From CBDFMG01 sp965221205 [NCBI: bacterium] (GTDB taxonomy: Bacteria; SM23-31): 64,000 nucleotides of DNA. This document shows, in pieces, positions 1-9,731 of the stretch. The notes below the pieces were generated by a model, which worked only from the letters and a program-made list of their open reading frames with translations, made no database searches and was not told the DNA's origin. The first letter of the stretch is position 1, and every line of letters starts with the position of its first letter. The stretch covers positions 3,720,001-3,784,000 of the forward strand of contig OZ244870.1 in NCBI GenBank assembly GCA_965221205.1, read 5' to 3'. The translations under genes were made by a program, and so were the position numbers.

Positions 1-1002
1 AGTTATATAGCATACGGTCCACTTGCCAATGCTGCAACCTTAGTGATGTACGAAGGTTCACCGGACTGGCCGGACCGGGACCGGTTCTGGTCAATCATAG
101 AAGAATTTGGGGTTACTATATTCTATACCGCACCAACAGCAATCAGGGCGTTTATGCGCTGGGGAGAAGAGTGGCCGCAGAAACACAATCTCTCCTCGCT
201 CCGTCTTCTCGGGACTGTGGGTGAGCCAATCAATCCCGAAGCATGGATGTGGTATCATAGACATATAGGCGGTGAGAGTTGTCCGGTCGTCGATACGTGG
301 TGGCAGACTGAAACCGGGAGTATACTCATATCGCCGCTCCCCGGTCTGACACATACGAAACCAGGTTCCGCCACAATCCCACTCCCTGGCATAACAGTTG
401 ACATTCTCGATAATGAAGGAAACTCTATACCTGTGGGAGGCGGTTTTCTTGCGGTCACCAAGCCTTGGCCTTCAATGATCAGGACCATCTACGGTGATCC
501 CGAACGGTACTACGATACGTATTGGAAAAAATTCGGCGGCAAATATTATTTTACAGGAGACGGCGCCAAACGGGATGAAGACGGATATATCTGGATACTC
601 GGCCGGGTTGACGATGTCATCAATGTTGCGGGACATCGCATCAGTACCATGGAAATCGAAAGTGCATTCGTCGACCATCCCGACGTTGCCGAGTCTGCAG
701 CAGTCGGGATTTCTCACGAAATCAAAGGGCAGTCAATCGCAGCCTTTGTGACACTGAAAGAAGGCATAGAGCAGGATAAAAATAAGGAAAGCGCCCTCAA
801 AGAACATGTTGTCCGGAAGATTGGCGCAATCGCGCGTCCGGAAAAGATAATTTTCTCAGCAGACCTGCCGAAAACACGAAGCGGGAAAATCATGCGACGG
901 TTACTGAAAGACATTGCCGATGGGCGAGTCCTCGGAGACACAAGCACCCTCGCCGATCCCTCCGTCATCGACAAACTCAAGCAGCACTATGAGGAAGATT
1001 AA
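1..1002 (+). CDS. acs: Acetyl-CoA synthetase (AMP-forming), C-terminal part
   Basis: The reading frame is open from the first base of the window, so the 5' end lies outside it. The enzyme makes acetyl-CoA from acetate, ATP and CoA in the cytoplasm. Adenylate-forming family signs are in order: a YGPLANAAT stretch at the start, WWQTETG (adenylate-binding core), the hinge-region [14 protein letters not shown], and near the C-terminus [11 protein letters not shown], which holds the conserved lysine that is acetylated in Acs. About 333 residues are present, roughly half of a normal Acs, with a normal C-terminal end. It ends 55 bp before an alanine:cation symporter gene on the same strand, with no obvious terminator between. 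A propionyl-CoA synthetase is possible but the motifs fit Acs better. Confidence 0.93.
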   Translation, partial: SYIAYGPLANAATLVMYEGSPDWPDRDRFWSIIEEFGVTIFYTAPTAIRAFMRWGEEWPQKHNLSSLRLLGTVGEPINPEAWMWYHRHIGGESCPVVDTWWQTETGSILISPLPGLTHTKPGSATIPLPGITVDILDNEGNSIPVGGGFLAVTKPWPSMIRTIYGDPERYYDTYWKKFGGKYYFTGDGAKRDEDGYIWILGRVDDVINVAGHRISTMEIESAFVDHPDVAESAAVGISHEIKGQSIAAFVTLKEGIEQDKNKESALKEHVVRKIGAIARPEKIIFSADLPKTRSGKIMRRLLKDIADGRVLGDTSTLADPSVIDKLKQHYEED

Positions 1003-1057
1003 AAGAACATAAAACTTTCATTTCAAAGCATTCAAAATCAGTTAACATAACGACACT

Positions 1058-2374
1058 ATGCTTAACCTCGGAAATATAATTCGGGATTTGGCGACCTGGC
1101 TCTGGGGCCAGCCAATGTTACTATTTTTAACATTGGTCGGTGCTTATTTTACCATTCGCTTAAAAGGGCTCCAGTTTAAGCAATTTTTCTCCTCAGGAAA
1201 GCTGGCATACACATATAGAACAGCATCGGGAGAAGGTAATATCACTCCCTTGCAATCGCTTTTTTCCGCTCTTGGTGGAATTATAGGGAATGGAAATATT
1301 GCAGGTGCAGCGACTGCAATTGCAGTTGGCGGACCCGGTGCACTTTTCTGGCTATGGATTGCAACATTCATCGCCATGGTCATAGCCTATGCAGAAACAA
1401 TGCTTGCACTCCTCTACCGGGAAAAAAGCGGTGATGGCACCTTTTCCGGTGGACCCATGTATTATATCGACAAAGTGCTTAAAATTCGGTGGCTGGCTAT
1501 TACATTTGCGTTGGCAATGGGATTTAAAACGATCATGGCAACCGCTACCATTCAATCAAATTCTATATCACTTGCAATTAATTCGATATTTAATATTCCA
1601 ATGCCCTATCTCTGTGCTGCATTAGCACTATTAACATGGATTGTTACAGTAGGCGGACTTTCATCAATTGCCCGAACACTCGAAAAACTTACCCCGTTCA
1701 TGGTGATACTCTATTTTGTGACTGGCATATCAATCATCATTGCACACAGCAATGAAGTCATTGACATGTTACAAATGGTTATTACAATGGCGTTTACCCC
1801 AGCCGGGGCGACCGGTGGATTTGCCGGAGCATCGGTATTAATGGCAATACGATATGGCGTTGGCAGAGGATTTTATTCAAACGAAGCAGGTACGGGGAGT
1901 TCTTCGATTATGTTTAGCACGGCACAAAAAGAAGACCCATACAAGCAAAGTCTTATCGGTATGTTTGGAATCACAATTGATACCCTCGTGATGACATTGA
2001 CTGCGTTTACTATTCTCATTACCGGGGTTTGGTCGTCCGGAGAAACAAGCAGTGCACTTACCATTGCGGCATTTTCAACAGTTTTCGGGACCTATGGCAG
2101 TATAGTTATTTTATTTTCTGCGTTTCTCTTTGGATTTACCAGTCTCATTACCTGGTGTTTTTACGGAGAACAATGCTTCGCTTTTATATGGGGAACGCAT
2201 GCCAGAAAAGCATTTCGCTGGGTATTCTGCGGAGCGATTATATTTGGGTTCATTGATGCCGAAACATTATGGAGCGTCGGAGATTTGCTTAATGGTTTCA
2301 CGGTAATCGTTAACGTCATTGCTGTTGTGTTACTTATCCGATTGGTAGTCAAAAAAACCTTTCAGATAACATAA
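1058..2374 (+). CDS. Sodium:alanine symporter, AGCS family
   Basis: A 438-residue inner-membrane protein that takes up alanine or glycine with Na+ (or H+). The sequence is hydrophobic along its length, with roughly ten membrane segments. AGCS signatures are visible: GGPGALFWLW near residue 91, a SGGPMYYI stretch near 130, and YSNEAGTGSS near residue 276. The length is typical of AlsT/DagA/YaaJ proteins. I kept the first ATG of the frame although no strong Shine-Dalgarno sequence precedes it. The last ~30 bp of the gene and the following DNA are repeated at position 9003, after an amine oxidase gene, which marks one end of an inserted segment. Family assignment is firm; the exact substrate is inferred. 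Confidence 0.92.
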   Translation: MLNLGNIIRDLATWLWGQPMLLFLTLVGAYFTIRLKGLQFKQFFSSGKLAYTYRTASGEGNITPLQSLFSALGGIIGNGNIAGAATAIAVGGPGALFWLWIATFIAMVIAYAETMLALLYREKSGDGTFSGGPMYYIDKVLKIRWLAITFALAMGFKTIMATATIQSNSISLAINSIFNIPMPYLCAALALLTWIVTVGGLSSIARTLEKLTPFMVILYFVTGISIIIAHSNEVIDMLQMVITMAFTPAGATGGFAGASVLMAIRYGVGRGFYSNEAGTGSSSIMFSTAQKEDPYKQSLIGMFGITIDTLVMTLTAFTILITGVWSSGETSSALTIAAFSTVFGTYGSIVILFSAFLFGFTSLITWCFYGEQCFAFIWGTHARKAFRWVFCGAIIFGFIDAETLWSVGDLLNGFTVIVNVIAVVLLIRLVVKKTFQIT

Positions 2375-3118
2375 TACCCGTCCCAAATGGTAACCCGATT
2401 TCAATTCTACTGAAATTTGATAAGATCGATTATTAATTGTTAGGCTCTGGACAAAGTACAGGTTTTAAATTTCTGGAATTATAGACTTGATTACCAAACG
2501 ATTATATAATATATTTAGTGGTAATAATAACCTTATCTGGTCCAGGAGTATCATACTCGAGAATGTATTTCACTCGAAGGGCTTTGTGAGCTTTTTGCTG
2601 CCGAAGAAAAGGCTGCGGAATGATTTGAAGATACCCGTTGGGGCGATCTGCGCTGTAGATACGTTTGTTCGTGAAAACGAGAAGCCAATGTCATAGAAGA
2701 GATGCAACCAAGTATACGGATGAGTATAGGTCGTATGTGGGTATCAGCAATCACAAAACGGTAACGATACAGTACAGAAAGAAGGAACGGGGGGGGTCGC
2801 CCATACGAACGGCATTGAATCGTTCTGGGCAATCGTTGAAGGAGCACATAAAGGCACTTTCCACAACAAGATGAACCCCAAGGCATCTACAACGCTATAT
2901 CGACGAGTTTGCAGAGAGGAATAATATCCGAGACCTTGCTATTATGGCGCAGATGAAGGAAATCGTTGCAAGGATTTGATTGGATTACCGATAGTGAATA
3001 AGGCAACGGAGATGACGATGAACAAGCTGACCATGGGTGATCCCGAGACTAAAAGCGCCGACCTGGTGGCGGAGAATCTCGGTGCGCTGAAAGCCCTGTT
3101 TCCCGAGACGTTCACTGA
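2342..3118. repeat. Long direct repeat, copy 1
   Basis: This stretch recurs at 9003-9731 in the same orientation. It comprises the last ~30 bp of the alanine symporter gene, the downstream IS1595 relic and the first ~100 bp of a mod gene. The edges match almost base for base (symporter tail, and mod start to the codons for ETFTE), while the internal IS part has suffered different deletions in each copy. The two copies bracket ~5.9 kb of foreign DNA. Confidence 0.88.
2443..2995 (+). mobile_element. IS1595-family transposase relic (copy 1)
   Basis: Broken reading frames on the plus strand carry recognisable pieces of an ISXO2/IS1595-type transposase: an N-terminal piece (ENVFHSKG to LRNDLKIP near 2560-2640), a central piece (KYTDEYRSYVGI and NHKTV near 2710-2770), and a C-terminal piece (the remains of GIESFWAIV, then HLQRYIDEF and RDLAIMAQM to 2980). 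The DDE core and many codons are missing and stops interrupt every frame, so it cannot be functional. The 3' end runs straight into the start of a mod gene fragment. Confidence 0.75.
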
Positions 3119-3140
3119 GCAGACAGGAGAGACCCTATGA
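3018..3140 (+). pseudogene. Truncated 5' end of a type III mod gene
   Basis: Starts MNKLTMGDPETKSADLV, the same as the second mod gene at 9631, and follows it exactly for about 33 codons up to ETFTE. It then diverges and stops after 40 residues at 3140. A GGAG ribosome-binding site precedes the ATG. It is the right edge of the long direct repeat and was cut off from the rest of the gene when the neighbouring DNA came in or was rearranged. Confidence 0.8.
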
Positions 3141-3376
3141 AAAAGCTCACTGCCAACGACTCGGAGATGAGCTCACCGTGGCAACTCGACGATGCGGTCT
3201 TCGAGATCCTGCTAGTCGGCCGGAAGGTTAAGGATGATTGTGTCAACGCAAAAGTGGCCGAGGCGAGACAAATTCGGCTCACGTGGAAAAGCAATCTGGT
3301 GTTGTGTCGTGCTGCCATCATGTGCCAATCTTTTCTGAGGTCAACCCTATGCCAAGCTATGAACATAACAAACTGA
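3137..3376 (+). CDS. Short hypothetical ORF at the repeat junction
   Basis: A 79-codon frame starting MKKLTANDSEMSSPWQLDD just after the mod fragment, preceded by GGAGAGACCCT. It has no family I recognise. Its end overlaps the start of the following large gene by 28 bp. The first ~38 residues look like a real protein start and the rest may be fortuitous, so it is probably a remnant trimmed at the junction. Confidence 0.3.
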   Translation: MKKLTANDSEMSSPWQLDDAVFEILLVGRKVKDDCVNAKVAEARQIRLTWKSNLVLCRAAIMCQSFLRSTLCQAMNITN

Positions 3377-5064
3377 TTGAGCGCATCGCTAATCTCGACA
3401 AGTTGCCAGATGATGCTGCCGAATACGCTTCCTGGATCAAGGCTGGCGGACATTTGGGCTTGTTACATGATAACTCTACAGAAGATGAACTGATAATTTA
3501 TGGGTCGGGTGACTATACCTTCATCAACGCCGTTGTTGCCAGTGAGACCAGTGAGAATAGTCTCTCTTCCTTAGACCAGGGCGATTTGCTATGTTGGAAT
3601 GGTAATGCATTCTTCTCTTGCGCGAGCTATGTTTGGGGAGGGAAGAGAAAAGATGTTTTTGGATTGAAAGAGAAGGTTGCAATTGGCGCTCTAAGACACT
3701 CAAAGATGCACGTCAACTCGTGTTTGCACGCAGCTTCGAGAGCTGGAAGAGGGAGGGCAGATCATATTGCGAAATTCTACAGGAATACTTGCACCTCACA
3801 GAAATCCACTGGCGTCCAGAGGAGCACGCGTATTGCCGCTTTGATAAGCACGGTGATTTAGAACACGTTGTCTCGGTCACGTCTAAAGAGAACAGAAGAG
3901 GCTTGACACTCGTTTCATTCAAACGGGATCCTCTGGAGCAGTACCTTGCCGCTTCGAACTCTGTATTGGTTCGCATGTTCGACTTCACATTGTTGAGAAG
4001 AGAGAGTTTTACTCGCTGGCCTGACGAGCCCGAAAACGTATTGAATAAGAGCGACGTCTTCTTCTACCGTCAGAAGGTCGATCCCGGGAAGGCGGCATAT
4101 ACCCGGGGTGTGCAAATCATCCGCCCGAGTCGCCCAAAGTCCGAAGTATTCTCATCAAGAAAAGCAGTGTCTGGACACGACGAAGGACAGTATTGTGAAT
4201 TCGTAGCGTCCGATTGGCGTAACAAGCGCATCGCGAAAATATCGACCGACCCGGCCGCTACGACCAACTATTTTCAAGCTTGTGAGAACTCTCTTCCATT
4301 CGAGATCTCGCCCGCTTTTTTTCGGCCAGAAGTGCTGTCGCAATACGAGGCGGATCGGGACAAGTACACGATTGACGAACGAGGTAGAACCATTCGGTGC
4401 CGAAACGCATGGATACTAAAAAGTTTTGATGTTAATGAAGCTGGCCAGATACATGCCTATATATGTGACCTTCGAAATCTTCCGTATCAAGAGCAACTAC
4501 ATTGGTTGAGCTTTAATGAGGAACCCAAGGCGGATATTTCCCAAAGCGCTTTTACACATGATTTCGAAGGCAAAAGGCAAATGGGGCAAATGGAACGAAA
4601 TGACTGATCCTCTTCAGGAGGTTTTATCCATCATAAAAAGATGGGCTGAATCCGACTTGCTGTGGTGGAAGCTTCGCGAGGAATCGATGCTTGAACGCGT
4701 GAGCACACCGCGCACGGCTAACCGCGATCAGTGGGCGGGAGCGTTCATGGACCTCTCAAAGCTGATTATCGAAGGCTTTATAGTCAAAGCTATCCGCACA
4801 AGACTTAAGGAAAGAGACATTCCCTTTGACGAAAAAGCGAAGAGCATAGCACTGATCGAAAAATTTCTTAATAGACAGAGTCTTAACGGGCTGAGAACAG
4901 TTCAACTCATCCGGTCCAAGATGAGCGCACATTCTGGTGGTAGTAAGGCCGTCGATTTAGCGAATAATGCTTTACAAAAACATGGGACGTATCCCGCTCA
5001 TTTCAAAAGCGTTTGTAAAACCGTCACGAATGAACTCAAGCTGATTGAGCAAGTCTTTTCGTGA
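3349..5064 (+). pseudogene. Large conserved-looking gene broken by two frameshifts
   Basis: One protein of about 570 residues is spread over three frames: 3349-3660 (MPSYEHNKLIERIANLDKLP...), 3661-4575 (WIEREGCNW... to SFNEEPKADISQ), and 4576-5064 (MTDPLQEVLSIIKRW... to the end). Shift 1 is at a run of five T (3656-3660): one extra T restores ...KDVFWIEREG... Shift 2 is at a run of four A (4572-4575): one A fewer joins the second and third parts. Codon use and hydrophilic composition stay even across the joints, which supports a single gene. I recognise it only as a hypothetical protein of the kind found near restriction systems; no catalytic motif is visible. It lies upstream of mod1 inside the repeat-bracketed segment. 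Confidence 0.72.
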
Positions 5065-5219
5065 AGATTGGCGTTTGCGTTGTCCTCTCAGACAAATGAG
5101 TCGTTTTACAACGCCGCCAGTCACCTCCTTGTGCAGCTTTGCGACTGCTTCGTCGTTGAGGTAAAGACGTTGGTGTTTGGTAGTTTTTCCGACACTGTTC
5201 CGTTCTCACGAATAACAAT

Positions 5220-7157
5220 ATGAACATGAAGATGAAAAAGATCACCATCAACAACCCGGAGACGCGCTCGGCGGACGTTGTCGCCGAGAATCTGGAACGT
5301 CTGAAAGCCCTGTTTCCTGAAGCGTTCACCGAGGGGCCGGCCGGACAGGCGGGGAAGATCGACTTCGAGGTGCTCAAGCAGCTTCTTGGCGGCGTAGTGA
5401 ACGAGCGCGATGAGAAGTACGGGCTCAACTGGCACGGCAAACGCCAAGCCCGGCAGCTCGCGCTGACGCCTTCAACCGGCACGCTGCGCCCCTGCCCGGA
5501 GGAAAGCACCGATTGGGAGACGACGAAAAATCTGATGATCGAGGGCGACAACCTGGAGGTGCTCAAGCTGCTGCAGAAGAGCTACGCCGGGAAGGTGAAG
5601 CTGATTTACATCGACCCGCCGTACAACACGGGCAAGGATTTTGTCTATCCTGACAACTACCGCGACAATATCCAGAACTACCTGGAGTTGACGGACCAGG
5701 TCGACGGCGAGAACCGCAAGATCTCGTCCAATACTGAAGCCTCTGGGCGCTTCCATACCGACTGGCTAAACATGATGTATCCGCGATTAGTACTGGCGCG
5801 AGTTCTGTTGCGGGACGACGGATTTCTTTTCGTAACCATTGATGATGCCGAGGTGCACAATCTCCGTCAAATTGCTAACAACGTGTTTGGAGAGGAAAAC
5901 TTTGTGGCAAACGTCGTGTGGGAGAAGAAATATACTCGAGCGAATGACGCACAATATTTTTCCGATAACCATGATCATGTTTTGGTGTTCGCACGGAACA
6001 AGGCCGAATCTAGCCTTGCTCTACAGCCGAGAAATACCGAACAGCTATCAGCGTATAAGAACCCTGATGATCATCAAAAGGGTCCATGGAAAGCTACGCC
6101 GTTGCATGCGAAGAGCGGTAAAAACACTTCACAGTATACCTTCAAGAATGGAATCGTTTGGTCACCACCGCTAGGAACATATCGTCGCTTTTCTGACGAA
6201 TCCATGGCTAAGTTAGACAAAGCAGATGGAATTTGGTTTGGTGATGACGGCTGTGCTACTCCGTCCAGAAAAAGCTTCCTTTCGGAAATCAAATCCGGAG
6301 TCACTCCGGTAACCATTTGGCCTCACGACGAAGTTGGACATAACCACGAGGCCAACAACGAGTTGAAGGAGTTACTTGGTCAGGGTGTTTTCAGTAACCC
6401 AAAGCCGACACAACTTGTTCGTAGGATGTTGGAACTCACCTCGTCTCCAAATGAAGAATTTAACATCGTTTTAGATTTTTTTGCTGGGTCCGGAACGACC
6501 GGCCATGCGATTTTGGATCAAAATTCAAGGGACGGGCAGCATCGTCGTTACATCTTGGTCCAACTTCCCGAGAGGATTGATCCGACCACGGCTCATCAGA
6601 AAACTTCCGCCGATTTCTGCGACCGCCTTGGCAAGCCCCGTAACATCGCCGAACTGACCAAGGAACGCCTCCGCCGCGCCGCCAAGAAGATCAAAAACGA
6701 GAACAACCCGATGTTCACCGGCGACCTCGGCTTCCGCGTCTTCAAGCTCGATACCTCCAACATCCGGGCGTGGGAGCCGGACCGCGACAATCTCGAAGGT
6801 ACGCTTCTCGACAGTATCGACCACATCAAACCGGACCGAAGTGAGGAAGATATCCTCTACGAGCTTCTGCTCAAGCTCGGACACGATCTCTGCGTGCCCA
6901 TCCAGACCCGGACCATCGCGGGCAAGTCCGTACGCTCCATCGGCGGCGGCGCGTTGATCGCCTGCCTCGACGAAAAAATCGTCCGGGAGGAGGTGGAGCC
7001 GCTGGCCCTTGGTATTGCCGAGTGGCATACCCAACTCTCACCTGCTGGCGACAACACCGTGGTCTTCCGCGACAGCGCCTTCGAGGATGATGTAACCAAG
7101 ACCAACCTTGCTGCCATCCTGAAGCAGCGCGGCCTCGGGAACGTGCGGAGTTTGTGA
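5220..7157 (+). CDS. mod: Type III restriction-modification DNA methyltransferase Mod (copy 1, intact)
   Basis: A 645-residue N6-adenine methyltransferase that should recognise and methylate the target of the type III system whose Res is at 13537. Catalytic motif IV DPPY is at about residue 131 (YIDPPYNTG) and the AdoMet-binding motif I FAGSGTTG at about 420. That order (IV before I) is the beta class typical of Mod. The region between is the target recognition domain and differs from the second mod at 9631, while the first ~190 and last ~190 residues are nearly the same in both. I used the first ATG of the cluster ATGAACATGAAGATG. It is not adjacent to res, so it probably acts as an alternative specificity subunit or an orphan. 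Confidence 0.9.
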   Translation: MNMKMKKITINNPETRSADVVAENLERLKALFPEAFTEGPAGQAGKIDFEVLKQLLGGVVNERDEKYGLNWHGKRQARQLALTPSTGTLRPCPEESTDWETTKNLMIEGDNLEVLKLLQKSYAGKVKLIYIDPPYNTGKDFVYPDNYRDNIQNYLELTDQVDGENRKISSNTEASGRFHTDWLNMMYPRLVLARVLLRDDGFLFVTIDDAEVHNLRQIANNVFGEENFVANVVWEKKYTRANDAQYFSDNHDHVLVFARNKAESSLALQPRNTEQLSAYKNPDDHQKGPWKATPLHAKSGKNTSQYTFKNGIVWSPPLGTYRRFSDESMAKLDKADGIWFGDDGCATPSRKSFLSEIKSGVTPVTIWPHDEVGHNHEANNELKELLGQGVFSNPKPTQLVRRMLELTSSPNEEFNIVLDFFAGSGTTGHAILDQNSRDGQHRRYILVQLPERIDPTTAHQKTSADFCDRLGKPRNIAELTKERLRRAAKKIKNENNPMFTGDLGFRVFKLDTSNIRAWEPDRDNLEGTLLDSIDHIKPDRSEEDILYELLLKLGHDLCVPIQTRTIAGKSVRSIGGGALIACLDEKIVREEVEPLALGIAEWHTQLSPAGDNTVVFRDSAFEDDVTKTNLAAILKQRGLGNVRSL

Positions 7158-7206
7158 TGAGAGTGAGACTGCAAAGCGCCGCTCAAAAGAAGGAAGGAGA
7201 TTTCGT

Positions 7207-7431
7207 ATGGACGAATTCAATCCTCTACTGAAAATTCGCTTCGATGGCGATGCCGTTGGGCCGGGGAAGATCCCGGTGTCGCATCTGTTGATCTTCCTTT
7301 CCAACTTGAACAAAGCGCTTCAGCGAACCGGGTGGGTCTTGACAACGCCACCAGATCTGCCTGCGAGCAGGGACAGGATTTTCAGGTTGAAGGCGGCAGC
7401 CAGGGGAACATCCCCTGTTCAGTGTCGTTGA
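7207..7431 (+). pseudogene. 5' fragment of an unrecognised gene
   Basis: Starts MDEFNPLLKIRFDGDAVGPG with an AAGGAGA site 5-10 bp before the ATG, 50 bp after mod1. The first ~43 residues (to NKALQRTG) look like a genuine folded-protein start. After that the composition changes and another frame carries similar-quality sequence (QDFQVEGGSQGNIPCSVSLN near 7370-7430), so the gene appears frameshifted and truncated by ~7440. Its position in the mod1 operon suggests an accessory restriction-modification gene. Function unknown. Confidence 0.5.
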
Positions 7432-7579
7432 ACGTAGTATTCGATGCAGTAGCAGCTCGGAAAGCTGAGGAAGGAGTTGGGTCGTCTCACGAGCCCACCC
7501 GCGCTGAGGAGTCACAAGTGAGGGCTGCGAAGCAGCGGGCAAGTCTCATTCCAACCGGATGAAGCGACATGGAAAAGAC

Positions 7580-8980
7580 ATGGAAAAAACAATGATAACC
7601 AGGGTTGTTCCGTTGCCCTCCTCCGGATCTGGCGATGCACGGATCGTGCGACTGGGCGCCTCGCGAATTGTCAGCCGCCGGAACTTTCTCCTCCAGGGTG
7701 GTGGCGCTCTGGCCGCTCTCTCCCTGGGATTCACTGGCTGCTCGGACAACGGGATGGGACCGAGCGACATTGGGGACGGCAGGAACGGCCCTGACGTCGA
7801 AGAGCAGTCAATCGACGTGATCGTGGTGGGTGCCGGTCTGTCCGGGCTCGTCGCCGCATACGAGTTGGTCCGGGCGGGGTACAACGTCAGGGTCCTGGAA
7901 GCACGAAACGAAGCCGGTGGCCGGGCGCGGACACTTCGCGAACCCTTCGATGACGGGCTAATCGCCGAAACTGGCCCCGCCCGGATCCCACCCGACCACG
8001 ATCGAACGCTCGGCTACATCGATCACTTCGACATCAAGACGTCGCCGTTCTATCCCCAGGAAGATGAGTACCTGATCGTTCCCGAGCAGGGTGACGATCC
8101 CCTCAGGGAGCCTCCGGACGTGTTCCTCAGTGGGGGGCGGGATACGTGGGTCAAGATGCCGGAAGGGACCGATGTCCTGCCGATGGCGTTCGCCGAAGCG
8201 CTCGGAGACCGTGTGCGGTATGGCTCGCCAGTGACGAGGGTCGTCCAGGAGGACTCCGGGGTGCTGGTCACCAACGGAACGGGCGCCTCCACGGAGGAGC
8301 TGAAGGGCAGTTACCTCATCTGCACCGTCCCCCTCCCCGTGATCGACCAGATCGTGTTCGAACCTACCCTTTCGGAGGAGAAGCGAGCGGCCTTCGAAGC
8401 CCTTACCTACGAGGACGTCACCCGTGTCTACGTTCAGTATGCGGACCGAATCTGGGAGGGCCACGGCCTGAACGGGTGGGGATGGTCGTTAGTGGGGGGG
8501 TTCTGGGAGTTCTGGCATCCCACCTGGAACCAGGAGGGGCCTCGGGGAGTTCTCATGTCCTACCTGTACGGAGACATGGCGCGCACGGTCGCGGCGATGG
8601 AGCCCAGCACCATCGTTCCCGAGTTCATCGATCGCTTCAACGGCTTCTTCCCGGGCTCGAGCGAGGTGGCCGAGCACGGGACCTACTTCGCGTGGGAGCA
8701 CCAGCCTTGGATTGGGGCGGCCTACGCCCCTTACGATCCGCCGTTCGAGGAGCATCCGGAACTGGCATCGCCCGAGGGCCGCATTCACTTCGCTGGCGAG
8801 CACGCCTCGGGGGAGCGGGGGTGGATGCAGGGAGCCCTCCAGTCGGGCCTGCGGGCTGCCTCGGAGATCTATCCGGAGGTGACGGGGGAGAGCTCCGGCG
8901 CAGCCTTGGCGATCTCGCCGAGACGGGTGCCGCGCCGTTTCGCTGCCGCCCCCGGCGTGCCGGAATGGTTGGCGGTGTGA
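7580..8980 (+). CDS. Tat-exported flavin amine oxidase
   Basis: An FAD-dependent monoamine oxidase/phytoene desaturase-like protein of about 466 residues. A twin-arginine signal ([10 protein letters not shown] followed by a hydrophobic stretch and GFTGC, a possible lipobox) directs export. The FAD-binding dinucleotide fold follows: [14 protein letters not shown] and [13 protein letters not shown]. The C-terminal flavin motif is present ([20 protein letters not shown]). I chose ATG 7580 because GGAAAAG sits at a usual distance; the frame also has an ATG at 7559. Base composition is much richer in GC than the symporter gene before or the IS relic after it. It ends 22 bp before the duplicated symporter tail, so it looks like passenger DNA from a GC-rich donor. 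The amine substrate is unknown. Confidence 0.88.
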   Translation: MEKTMITRVVPLPSSGSGDARIVRLGASRIVSRRNFLLQGGGALAALSLGFTGCSDNGMGPSDIGDGRNGPDVEEQSIDVIVVGAGLSGLVAAYELVRAGYNVRVLEARNEAGGRARTLREPFDDGLIAETGPARIPPDHDRTLGYIDHFDIKTSPFYPQEDEYLIVPEQGDDPLREPPDVFLSGGRDTWVKMPEGTDVLPMAFAEALGDRVRYGSPVTRVVQEDSGVLVTNGTGASTEELKGSYLICTVPLPVIDQIVFEPTLSEEKRAAFEALTYEDVTRVYVQYADRIWEGHGLNGWGWSLVGGFWEFWHPTWNQEGPRGVLMSYLYGDMARTVAAMEPSTIVPEFIDRFNGFFPGSSEVAEHGTYFAWEHQPWIGAAYAPYDPPFEEHPELASPEGRIHFAGEHASGERGWMQGALQSGLRAASEIYPEVTGESSGAALAISPRRVPRRFAAAPGVPEWLAV

Positions 8981-9002
8981 CTGCTCGTTACCGCCCTGCC
9001 GC

Positions 9003-9731
9003 TTGGTAGTCAAAAAACCTTTCAGATAACATAATACCAGTCCCAAATGGTAACCCGATTTCAATTCTACTGAAATTTGATAAGGTCGATTATTAATTGT
9101 TGGGATCTGGACAAAGTACAGGTTTTTAATATTGGGAATTATAGACTTGACTATCAAACGATTATTTGATATATAAGGAAGTAGAAGCTGACGAGTCCTC
9201 TTTCGGCGGTCTTGAAAAAAATAAGCATAAATATAAGAATCGGGGAACTGATCATATTCGTGCCAAAGTAGTAAAGGATACGAAGTAACGGTACCTTGCG
9301 GTCGTTCATTGCTGAAACCGTCGAAGAAGATGCAATCAAGTACACGGAAAAGCATAGGTCGTATGTGGGCATCAGCAATCACAAAACGGTACAGCACAGA
9401 AAGGAAGGAATCCCCATATGAACGGCATTGAATCGTTCTTGGTAATCGTTAAACGGGCACATAAAGGCACTTTCCACACACAAGATGAACCCCAAGCATC
9501 TACAACGCTATATCGACGGGTTTGCAGAAAGGAATAATGTCCGAGACCTTGCTATTATGGCGCAGATGAGGGAAATCGTTGCAAGGATTTGATTGGATTA
9601 CCGATAGTGAATAAGGCAACGGAGATGACGATGAACAAGCTGACCATGGGTGATCCCGAGACTAAAAGCGCCGACCTGGTGGCGGAGAATCTCGGTGCGC
9701 TGAAAGCCCTATTTCCCGAGACGTTCACTGA
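9003..9731. repeat. Long direct repeat, copy 2
   Basis: Second copy of 2342-3118: a ~30 bp tail of the alanine symporter gene fused just after the amine oxidase, then an IS1595 relic, then the start of mod2. Here the mod gene continues, so this copy is likely the original junction on its right side, while copy 1 retains the original junction on its left side (the complete symporter gene). Confidence 0.88.
9105..9595 (+). mobile_element. IS1595-family transposase relic (copy 2)
   Basis: Same element as at 2443-2995 but with a different internal deletion. This copy keeps the central part with VEADESSFGGLEKNKHKYK (the usual DE-x-x-x-GGKEKNKH core of ISXO2-type transposases, near 9180-9240), then SYVGISNHKTV and HLQRYIDGF to the C-terminus. 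Stops and frameshifts make it inactive. Because copy 1 keeps the N-terminal part that this copy lacks, neither is a simple late duplicate of the other. Confidence 0.75.

Noticed and set aside
8146-9009. 287-codon plus-strand frame overlapping the amine oxidase
   Set aside because: A GC-rich alternate-frame shadow; composition is Arg/Gly-rich with no domain.
2443-9595. The IS1595 relics as active elements
   Set aside because: Every frame is interrupted and no complete DDE core is present.
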